Both the position numbers and the translations under genes were made by a program. A model generated the notes under the pieces. It saw only the letters and a list, made by a program, of their open reading frames with translations. It ran no database searches and was not told the DNA's origin. From positions 1-21,549 of IMG/VR virus record IMGVR_UViG_3300031705_000064: a stretch of DNA of 21,549 bases. The stretch is one strand, 5' to 3'. This DNA is from a virus. Positions 15,834 through 21,549 of the stretch are shown here, one piece after another. Each line of letters begins with the position of its first letter. The stretch's first letter is position 1.

Positions 15834-16529
15834 TTAGTTTAAATATGCATTACCACTTGTTGCGGAATTGAATACTACTGTTATTTTGTTTTCATTATTA
15901 TAAGTTACAGCACCTGTAATTTCGCTACCAGCTGAATCTACAGTAGTTATACTTGGAAATCTACCTAAGTTATGTTGTATTACCCATGTTGATAATGGAT
16001 TTGGAAAATCTTGATCATATTCAAAACCTTCACCTCCAAATGGTTGAAGAGATATGATATCATTGCCAACTAATCCAGAAGCTCCTTGAGGTTCTAATGA
16101 AAAAAGAAAAGCTTCACCAGATTGTTTTGTTGAAGAGCTTTTAACTCTAAATAAACCATAACCTTTATCAGTGGAAGTTCCTATATCTAGTATTCTAATT
16201 AGTTGATTAACTAAATGAGGTACCATAGGCGTAACATCTTCTCCGTTTCTGTTAAACCTACTTATAACTATTCCAGTTATCTGTGCCCAGTTATATATAA
16301 TTGGTGCACTTGGATCTACTTGATATCTATACTCTCCTGTGTTTATTACTTCAGTGCTGTAAGTTCCAGCAAAGTTATATTGAAATAATGCATTACCGCT
16401 TTGTTCAAAATACTGTGCAAGTTCTTCAACCTGGTAATTTTTAGTAGCATTACCGTTTATATCAGTCCCAACAAGTTTATCACCACCAGTTATAGCAGTA
16501 TCATTGGGATAAAGTTTTATTCTTGCCAT
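15834..16529 (-). CDS. Fibre-type virion protein with HNLG C-terminal domain
   Basis: 231 residues. The N-terminus (KLYPNDTAITGGDKLVGTD, 5-23, then a KNYQVEELAQYF helix) is a phage fibre pattern I recognise as a recurrent short head domain. The middle (60-160) is an unassigned beta-rich domain with YRYQVD, NWAQITGIVISR and GEAFLFSLEPQG. Residues 180-231 match a common C-terminal unit: TWVIQHNLGRFPSITTVDSA, then GAVTYNNENKITVVF and SGNAYLN. That unit ends many phage tail proteins and may mediate trimerisation or carry a binding site. No cysteine, signal or membrane segment. Sits 5 bp before the cupredoxin fibre and 9 bp after the 270-residue gene. Confidence 0.7.
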   Translation of the reverse strand: MARIKLYPNDTAITGGDKLVGTDINGNATKNYQVEELAQYFEQSGNALFQYNFAGTYSTEVINTGEYRYQVDPSAPIIYNWAQITGIVISRFNRNGEDVTPMVPHLVNQLIRILDIGTSTDKGYGLFRVKSSSTKQSGEAFLFSLEPQGASGLVGNDIISLQPFGGEGFEYDQDFPNPLSTWVIQHNLGRFPSITTVDSAGSEITGAVTYNNENKITVVFNSATSGNAYLN

Positions 16530-16538
16530 ATTGTTTTT

Positions 16539-17351
16539 TTATGGAAATTGATTTCCAGTAGCTTGAGTATTAAGACCAGTAGCACATGGTACTGTTGATG
16601 TTTTTGTAACTTGAAAGTTAAAAGAAGGAGCATAAGAACCTGTATAAGTCCATTCTGCAGAAGCTCCACTTTCACTAGTTTGAAAAGCTGTATCAGATGT
16701 AACAGATTGACCACCCGCATCAACACTATAGTAAGATGAAGGAGATGACCAAGTTCCACCTGAGCCACTAATTTCTGATACAACTTGTTTTGTTGGAGAA
16801 TTAGATGCAGCTGTTGTCCATACTATTGAAAATTTAGATCCAGTAGACCAATTAACTTGACCACCTATTGTAACAGTATTTCTAGTTATTACAGAAGCTA
16901 CAGCTATAGTATGACCGCCAGTAACAGTTACATTTACTGGTCCAGCAGCTTGAATAACATTACTTGTTGTCGTTAAACCAACAGGATCAAATGCAGTGCT
17001 ACCTTGAGTTGATATTGTTGCAGTAGGGTTTCTAACACCAGCACCACAAGCTCCGTTAGCTGCAATAGCTAATTGATATGTTGTTGGACTTACCGATAGC
17101 ACTTGAGTACCAGCAAGACCAGTTGCACCTAAAGAACCTAATACAGTAAATGAAGATCCAACGTCTCCGGATACTGTATATGGTTGGTTTTGAACTGCAT
17201 TTGTTATATTAGAACCAGCATTATCAAATGCTGCCGCAGTTATAGATGACTCATTAGGAAATATTTGATTAATTCCCACATAAGCATTTAAGATATTTTT
17301 CTCACCTATTTTTAAAGCGGCTAAAGCGTTGTTTGATAAATTTAATGGCAT
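16539..17351 (-). CDS. Fibre-like beta-rich virion protein
   Basis: 270 residues. The head (LKIGEKNILNAYVGINQIFP, 13-32) follows the pattern G-x3-I-x3-Y-x-G-x2-Q, also present at the start of the 423-residue Cys-rich protein and in many phage structural proteins. The remainder is Thr-, Ser- and Val-rich beta sequence suggesting two or three Ig-like domains: VQNQPYTVSGDVGSSFTVLG (53-72), VNVTVTGGHTIAVASVITR (about 138-156) and a final domain with EWTYTGSYAPSFNFQVTKTS. Only two cysteines are seen (GACGAG and VPCATG regions). Function unassigned; receptor binding or virion decoration is inferred from context and composition. Confidence 0.65.
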   Translation of the reverse strand: MPLNLSNNALAALKIGEKNILNAYVGINQIFPNESSITAAAFDNAGSNITNAVQNQPYTVSGDVGSSFTVLGSLGATGLAGTQVLSVSPTTYQLAIAANGACGAGVRNPTATISTQGSTAFDPVGLTTTSNVIQAAGPVNVTVTGGHTIAVASVITRNTVTIGGQVNWSTGSKFSIVWTTAASNSPTKQVVSEISGSGGTWSSPSSYYSVDAGGQSVTSDTAFQTSESGASAEWTYTGSYAPSFNFQVTKTSTVPCATGLNTQATGNQFP

Positions 17352-17352
17352 A

Positions 17353-17745
17353 CTACGTTGCTGTTATTAAGTATACGGTTTCTGGTAAGTAACTGTCTAT
17401 AGTATAACCAGTTGTAGCTGTAGAAGTGTATGCAGCTATTGATACGGTTACACTTGTGGCCGTTGGTATTGCTGTTACTGTAGCTACAGTTCTAGTAGTA
17501 TTGCTACCAGTTGTTCCAGTTACGTAAACAGAATCTCCTACAACAAATGGATTTGGAGCCGTAAAGCCTGTGAATGCTAGACTTGTAGCACTTGTAGGAG
17601 CTGTGGCTAATATAGCACTTGTTTTTTTCAAAGCATTATACTGAGCCTGTGTTCCTTTCCAAAAGTCTAATAAATTATTCTTTTCATTACCAGCTGTTGC
17701 ACTGTAGTACGGTTGACCACCTATTATTTGTGTTAAATTTGCCAT
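17353..17745 (-). CDS. Small fibre adaptor-like protein with an inserted beta domain
   Basis: 130 residues. DFWKGTQAQYNALKK (27-41) and DSYLPETVYLITAT (117-130) are the two halves of a motif normally almost contiguous in small phage fibre proteins (W-x-GT-x2-Y-x-A-L, then D-x2-T-x-Y-x-I-T). The 75-residue protein at 19411-19638 has the uninterrupted version. Here about 75 residues (42-116), with two or three beta strands such as VGDSVYVTGTTG and TATSVTVSIAAYT, sit between them. The inserted part reads like a SH3- or KOW-like barrel, but I cannot assign it. It lies 1 bp after the 270-residue gene's start region and 3 bp before the 51-residue gene's stop. Confidence 0.6.
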   Translation of the reverse strand: MANLTQIIGGQPYYSATAGNEKNNLLDFWKGTQAQYNALKKTSAILATAPTSATSLAFTGFTAPNPFVVGDSVYVTGTTGSNTTRTVATVTAIPTATSVTVSIAAYTSTATTGYTIDSYLPETVYLITAT

Positions 17746-17748
17746 TTT

Positions 17749-17904
17749 TTATTTTTTATAAGGTATTTTTTTGTTTAACCATTCTTTACGTTCATCACAT
17801 CCACAACCGTTGCCAAATATAGATTTTACAATTGTTTTTATTCCTGTGGACGAAGTAAATCTTTCAACAGTATCACCAAAACCTTTATCGCTTATAGTAG
17901 CCAT
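17749..17904 (-). CDS. 51-residue CxC small protein
   Basis: A small gene from ATG at 17904 to TAA at 17749-17751. Its start lies 20 bp inside the end of the glutaredoxin-like gene in another frame. The product begins MATISDKGFGDTVERF, has an amphipathic segment TGIKTIVKSIFG (20-31), then NGCGCDERKEWLNKKIPY (32-49). I recall very similar tails (C-G-C or C-x-C followed by R-K-x2-LN) in small hypothetical proteins near phage fibre and tail genes, which supports it as a real conserved gene. The CxC pair (C34, C36) could bind metal or form a strained disulphide; function is unknown. Immediate context is a CxxC redoxin upstream and a fibre adaptor downstream. Confidence 0.72.
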   Translation of the reverse strand: MATISDKGFGDTVERFTSSTGIKTIVKSIFGNGCGCDERKEWLNKKIPYKK

Positions 17905-18115
17905 CCTGAGCGTTTCTTACTAGGTTTAAAACTTTATTTATTACTTCTGGTCCTTGAAAACTTAAACCCTCGTATTGCAACATAGGCACATTTTCTGGTG
18001 TAAATCCTCTATACTTTTTACTACTTATATTAAATGTAGTTGTTTGGATTTTTTTTGGTATATCTAATTGATCGCAAAAATTACAATCATCTTTTGTAAA
18101 AATTTTTATTTCCAT
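17885..18115 (-). CDS. Glutaredoxin/thioredoxin-fold small protein
   Basis: 76 residues. The pattern is a mini-glutaredoxin: strand MEIKIFT (1-7), active-site-like CNFC (11-14) at a helix start, strand TTFNI (26-30), then ENVPMLQYEGLSF (41-53) with V43-P44 in the place of the cis-proline, and a C-terminal helix PEVINKVLNLVRNAQDG. All elements of the fold are short but present. A dithiol exchange activity or a role as a folding factor is plausible. It lies between a protein with 14 cysteines (translated just before it) and a CxC small protein, which makes redox handling of a virion protein an attractive but unproven idea. Start at 18115 follows a (TTAAA)n leader. Confidence 0.72.
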   Translation of the reverse strand: MEIKIFTKDDCNFCDQLDIPKKIQTTTFNISSKKYRGFTPENVPMLQYEGLSFQGPEVINKVLNLVRNAQDGYYKR

Positions 18116-18139
18116 TTTATTTAATTTAATTTAATTTAA
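18116..18139 (-). promoter_or_regulatory. (TTAAA)4 leader before the glutaredoxin-like gene
   Basis: The whole 24-bp intergenic gap reads, on the minus strand, as four TTAAA units followed by TAAA directly before ATG. It is the longest of the three TTAAA leaders in the window and the widest gap between genes. It could be an unstructured initiation region or, less likely, part of a promoter. Confidence 0.45.
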
Positions 18140-19411
18140 TTATTGACAAGGAGGCCTAGTGCATCCTAAATTATTAGTCGGCGTTGGACTTCCATTTTGA
18201 TTACTCCAGCTTCCACCACCACATACTAAAGGTGGATTTGCTACTGAACAAGCTCCAGAAGCTCCAGTTACAACAGGAGCTGTAACGATAGTTATATTAG
18301 TTCCGTTTTGCTGAAGAGTACAATTTGCTACTAATTGTGCTGCACTCATACCCGCACCTCCACCTGGACAAACTATAGTCCATTGTGCCGTTATACCAGA
18401 TACTCCAAATGTTACGTCTTGAGAACCTCCATTACTTAAACCACTAACGTTAGGACTTCCACTCAAATTGAAATTATTAGTATCTACAGTAGGTGAGCTA
18501 AATGAACCAAAGCATGAATTTGCTGCTGGAGGATTACTTGCTGGATTACAATTAGTACCTGAACATGTTGCTGATACAGACACCCCTGAACGAGCTGCAG
18601 GATAAATTCCACCTGGACAACTAGTAAAACCAATGTAAGTTCCTGAATAACTATAACCTAAACACAATACATTAGCTGTAACTGTTCCTGATGACTGTGG
18701 AAAGCCACCTGTGTCACTAAAATTAGTTGAACCACTATTATATCCAGATTTGCTAGAACTAAATGAAGCGTTACAAGTAACACCGCAGCCATTTCCATAA
18801 GCTCCGCCTGCTAAATTGGGTCTATTATAACCATACCATGTATCACTATTACCACTACCAGCATTTTGAGTACCTGAACCTGTAGTTCCACCAACACAAC
18901 CAGAATCTGCACTTGCAGACCAATTGTATGTTCCTAAAGCAGAACCATTGCTAGTTGTTGTTGTAGGATAAGCACCATTATTTGTAACAACAAGGTTTGG
19001 TAATTGTACTTGTGTTGCTCCGTTTACTGTCAAAGTAACTGTTACTCCTTGAGTTGGATACGTACCGCTAACATTTAAAGTTGCTGTAGTAGATCCTTGA
19101 CCGCTTATAGAAGCATTAACATTGTTTCCACTGTCTCCAGCTTCAGCAACGGTAACTGTACCGTTAAATATTCTACCACTATCAGTAGTTATAGTTCTAG
19201 TAAAAGAAGAAAATGATGCACCAGGAGTTCCTATTGATGAAAACTGAGTTGTACTCATAGTAGCACCAGAAATAGCATCTACAAAATTAATTGTAATTGC
19301 TAATGTGTTTACATAGAACTGATCGGTTTGTTTATAACCATTCTGTATCTCAGTTGATCCTTTTCTTAGGTTACCACTGGAAACTTCGTTACTTCCTTTA
19401 TATATTGGCAT
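18140..19411 (-). CDS. Cysteine-rich fibre-like protein
   Basis: 423 residues. The head (NLRKGSTEIQNGYKQTDQFY, 14-33) shares the G-x3-I-x3-Y motif of the 270-residue protein. Residues 34-145 form a beta, Thr-rich Ig-like region with none of the cysteines. Residues 172-422 hold 14 cysteines (172, 209, 213, 250, 265, 283, 288, 300, 348, 364, 388, 397, 417, 422) in a Gly-, Ser- and Asn-rich background, ending GCTRPPCQ. An even number with close pairs (209/213, 283/288, 417/422) suggests several disulphides or metal sites. That is unusual for a protein assembled in a reducing bacterial cytoplasm. No family recognised. It shares a TAATG with the upstream 75-residue gene and is followed by the glutaredoxin-like gene. 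Confidence 0.68.
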   Translation of the reverse strand: MPIYKGSNEVSSGNLRKGSTEIQNGYKQTDQFYVNTLAITINFVDAISGATMSTTQFSSIGTPGASFSSFTRTITTDSGRIFNGTVTVAEAGDSGNNVNASISGQGSTTATLNVSGTYPTQGVTVTLTVNGATQVQLPNLVVTNNGAYPTTTTSNGSALGTYNWSASADSGCVGGTTGSGTQNAGSGNSDTWYGYNRPNLAGGAYGNGCGVTCNASFSSSKSGYNSGSTNFSDTGGFPQSSGTVTANVLCLGYSYSGTYIGFTSCPGGIYPAARSGVSVSATCSGTNCNPASNPPAANSCFGSFSSPTVDTNNFNLSGSPNVSGLSNGGSQDVTFGVSGITAQWTIVCPGGGAGMSAAQLVANCTLQQNGTNITIVTAPVVTGASGACSVANPPLVCGGGSWSNQNGSPTPTNNLGCTRPPCQ

Positions 19412-19638
19412 TAGGTTACGAAATAAAGTGTATTAGCGTCTTTAGGGCTTACAGCTGCATAAGCAGTTGCATCTCCAGTCCAAACTAAAACGTTTGAGGC
19501 TGAATTTTGATCATCTACAGAATTACCAACTGTTGCAGTAGTGGCTGTAGTGGCTAATGTAGCTAATGCAGCATCTGTAGCATTGTTTATTGTGTTAGTC
19601 GCTGTAGCGCCTGGGTAAAATGTTTTTGCGTTTGCCAT
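19411..19638 (-). CDS. Small fibre adaptor-like protein with W-x-G...Y motif
   Basis: 75 residues. The N-terminal two-thirds are Ala- and Thr-rich and probably form an extended or helical stalk (TDAALATLATTATTATVG, 21-38). The C-terminal 24 residues, VWTGDATAYAAVSPKDANTL followed by YFVT, carry the compact motif W-x-G-x3-Y-x-A...D-x2-T-x-Y-F-x-T seen at the ends of many small phage fibre and adaptor proteins. The same motif, split by an insert, is in the 130-residue protein at 17353-17745. Its stop overlaps the next ATG as TAATG. Function is likely structural; confidence in that is moderate. Confidence 0.65.
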   Translation of the reverse strand: MANAKTFYPGATATNTINNATDAALATLATTATTATVGNSVDDQNSASNVLVWTGDATAYAAVSPKDANTLYFVT

Positions 19639-19641
19639 AGC

Positions 19642-19956
19642 TTAAGTTATTAACCAACCAAAAGTAGCATTTACATATACTAAACGTATTGCCTGGTTGT
19701 TTGTTATTTCTATTGTTTGATTTGTTCCTTCGATATTTGCTGCAGCTATTGTAACTGTTTGATTTCCTACTTTTTTAATAAGAATTTCACCACCATCAGC
19801 TGTTACTGTTGCTGGTAATGTTACGGTAAAAGGTGCTGCTTGCTTGCAAACATATATTTTATTAATACCCATTGTGGTATTAGCCGTTATTTCAAAGGCT
19901 TGCGCGCCGGATATTCCTAGAAGGCCAGCGCTTGGTAGATCTATTGTAAGTCCCAT
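19642..19956 (-). CDS. Small virion protein consisting of one beta module
   Basis: 104 residues. After a short N-terminal lead (MGLTIDLPSAGLLGIS) it is almost entirely one copy of the shared beta module (33-104): FTVTLPATVTADGGEILIKK, then NQTVTIAAANIEGTN, and an end FGWLIT. The fold is not named here, but the same module is fused at the C-terminus of the 537-residue and the edge-truncated fibres and near the N-terminus of the Gly-rich fibre. A stand-alone copy between fibre genes may be an adaptor or capping unit. It is 4 bp after the stop of the upstream gene and 3 bp before the next. Confidence 0.62.
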   Translation of the reverse strand: MGLTIDLPSAGLLGISGAQAFEITANTTMGINKIYVCKQAAPFTVTLPATVTADGGEILIKKVGNQTVTIAAANIEGTNQTIEITNNQAIRLVYVNATFGWLIT

Positions 19957-19960
19957 ATTG

Positions 19961-21549
19961 TTAGTTTAGTATCCATCCGTCAGCAGCGACAGAATAGAAT
20001 ATTTCAAATGATTGAGTTGATGCATCTAAAACTAACTCTGAAGCTCTCATTATTTTTTCAGTTCCATTTGGATCAAGCTTCCAAACGAAAGCATTTTCTT
20101 CTTCGTAAGTTACAGGTAGACCATTAGCGTCTAATTGTGACATGTTAGTGAATTTTATGCTTTGACCAGTTACACCCGCTGGAAGAGTTACGGTTCTATC
20201 TGCAGTAATATTACTTAATATATAATGATTAAAATTAACAACTGTTGTGTCTACCGTTAATGCACCACCAAAAGTATAACCTTGTTTTAAGGTTACAACA
20301 CCATTAGCTGGTGCTGATATTATAAAGTTATCAAAATCAATTGATACAACCGGTACATTAGTATTACCTCCAAATGTATATGTAGCACCATTTGCAGATC
20401 CTAAAACACTAAGTGGATTATGAGATATAGCTTTTGTAGCTGTATCATAATACATGTAATTTGTTTTAGCAGCTTGTGGTATACTATTAAACTTAACAAC
20501 CTCTGAATCTATATTCAAAGCACTTGTAGATATATTTAAAGTACCATAACCTTGTCTACCAAAAGTAGCAATGTAAGTTGCGGTATCATATGCAACTACT
20601 AAATACATATTTATTGATGCATCAAGTAATTGACCTCCAGCTGCTGGAAAAGCAGTTGTATACGTACTGTCTACAAAGTATAAACTCTGACCAGTAGGTA
20701 CATTTGCAAAATAAGCTGCAAAGTTAGTTTGATTGCCAGTGTCTACAGCAAAAGAAGTAACGTCTTGCGCTATGCTTTCTGCTGTTGATAAAGATGGTGG
20801 GGTTGTTGCAGTTTGAAATAAAGCTCCTGCTGCATTTTGTATACCGTAGAAAAAACGGCCTGTTGTTATTGCTATTGGTGGACCAGCTAAAGTTTCGCTT
20901 AGTCCTGGTAATGCTTCTGCAACTCCAGAAGATAATGCTGGAAGTTGAAACCAGTTATCATCAACTTTTATTGAAGAAAGATATCCTCTATTTGTTAAAG
21001 TACCCTGTGCTGCATTACCTGATACTTGTTGTACGGCTAAAGCAGTTCCAGATGCATCTTGTAGTACGCTTCCAGCATTTGAAAGTACACCTCTTGTGCC
21101 ATCTGTAGCTATTGCTGTAAATGTATTTTGACCCATAATGGTTCTACCGTCAGTAGAAGTAGCATTAGTGTCTTTTACTATATCTTTTGTAAATCTAGTT
21201 GCGTTTGTAATAAGGTTAGATCCAGTTCCAGTTCCTGAAACAGTAAGATCACTACCATCTGTGCTCATAAGCACATTATTAGTATCACCACCAAATTTTA
21301 TACGACTTTCAGTTGTAGGTAATTTTATATCACCATATACCGTAAGGTTATGTGGGTCTGTTATAGGTGATAACGTACCTATAGTAACATCACCATCCGG
21401 TACCTCAATATTACGAGTAACCTTAAGTGTACCTATAGCCTGTGTTTCTATTTGAGTAGCACCTGTTAAGAAAGTGAACTCAGTAAAGGCAACTTGGCCT
21501 CCAGTGTATGTAGGCGCTGTTGTAACGTTAAATGCCCAGTCTGTATATT
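19961..21549 (-). CDS. Tail-fibre protein, 5' end outside window, C-terminal beta module
   Basis: The frame stays open from the stop at 19961 to the window edge (codons to 21547 contain no stop), so a start at 21274 (GTG) would be a false internal start. More than 528 residues are visible. The upstream part reads IEVPDGDVTIGTLS, LTVYGDIKLPTTESRIKFGG, then VLMSTDGSDLTVSG, the familiar phage-fibre pattern of short beta-helical repeats. The middle contains GRTIMGQNTFTAI and LYFVDSTYTTAFP, with a VVAYDTATYIATFGRQGYG segment. The last about 88 residues are a copy of the shared beta module (RTVTLPAGVTGQSIKFTN, NGTEKIMR, DGWILN). It is the most upstream gene seen and probably a long fibre or tailspike stem. 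Its N-terminus cannot be judged. Confidence 0.72.
   Translation of the reverse strand, partial: YTDWAFNVTTAPTYTGGQVAFTEFTFLTGATQIETQAIGTLKVTRNIEVPDGDVTIGTLSPITDPHNLTVYGDIKLPTTESRIKFGGDTNNVLMSTDGSDLTVSGTGTGSNLITNATRFTKDIVKDTNATSTDGRTIMGQNTFTAIATDGTRGVLSNAGSVLQDASGTALAVQQVSGNAAQGTLTNRGYLSSIKVDDNWFQLPALSSGVAEALPGLSETLAGPPIAITTGRFFYGIQNAAGALFQTATTPPSLSTAESIAQDVTSFAVDTGNQTNFAAYFANVPTGQSLYFVDSTYTTAFPAAGGQLLDASINMYLVVAYDTATYIATFGRQGYGTLNISTSALNIDSEVVKFNSIPQAAKTNYMYYDTATKAISHNPLSVLGSANGATYTFGGNTNVPVVSIDFDNFIISAPANGVVTLKQGYTFGGALTVDTTVVNFNHYILSNITADRTVTLPAGVTGQSIKFTNMSQLDANGLPVTYEEENAFVWKLDPNGTEKIMRASELVLDASTQSFEIFYSVAADGWILN

Noticed and set aside
16517-16783. 88-codon frame overlapping the 231- and 270-residue genes
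   Set aside because: It is out of frame with both, Leu-rich, and ends inside the next gene without a sensible leader; it looks like a shadow.
18116-18139. Transcription terminator in the widest intergenic gap
   Set aside because: The gap is an AT-only direct repeat with no GC-containing stem, so a rho-independent hairpin cannot form.
20785-21108. Plus-strand frame of 107 codons rich in Leu
   Set aside because: It is antisense to the fibre at 19961-21549, which is well supported; Leu-rich antisense frames are expected opposite Ala- and Gln-rich coding sequence.

Overview
The window is a densely packed stretch of a tailed double-stranded DNA phage genome, probably marine, with every supported gene on the minus strand, so the transcription order runs from high to low coordinates. 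The host is most likely a member of the Bacteroidota. Three things point that way: the AT-rich sequence, gene starts preceded by A/T-rich leaders (several carrying TTAAA repeats) rather than Shine-Dalgarno sequences, and a terminase and portal pair of the type I associate with crAss-like and related flavobacterial or marine phages. This placement rests on remembered family resemblance and was not searched. I see no tRNA, rRNA, CRISPR array, integrase, reverse transcriptase or plus-strand gene, and there is no gene-free stretch above 30 bp.

Layout in transcription order. (1) 21549 to about 5445 is a run of 15 genes. About 13 of them look like receptor-binding, tail-fibre or fibre-accessory proteins; the other two are a glutaredoxin-like CxxC protein and a 51-residue CxC protein. 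The fibre genes are built from recurring modules: a short beta domain ending in Gly-Trp, a 60-residue repeat present four times in one gene, a very glycine-rich adhesin domain, a cupredoxin-like domain with all four type-1 copper ligands, IPT/TIG and Ig-like domains, tandem LamG domains, and three copies of a roughly 310-residue DUF7483-type module that is itself threefold repeated. (2) 5434 to 4441 is a lysis cassette: a holin of the three-helix type, a 49-residue membrane protein overlapping it by ATGA, and a T7-lysozyme-like amidase with its zinc ligands intact. (3) 4429 to 3410 holds a 73-residue unknown, a possible GroES-like protein and a small helical protein in the place where a small terminase would be expected. 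(4) 3410 to 1 holds the large terminase and the first 392 residues of the portal, whose 3' end lies outside the window.

Junctions are tight, with 1-bp TAATG overlaps at 3410, 4208, 10827 and 19411, an ATGA overlap at 5009-5012, and longer overlaps at 3630-3655 and 17885-17904. This suggests one or a few long co-translated transcripts. The observations most worth a second look are the GC-rich, differently coded island covering the terminase ATPase domain (with a long nested reading frame inside it), the putative copper site in a fibre protein, the cysteine-rich fibre protein next to two small cysteine-motif proteins, and the shuffling of modules between fibre genes.
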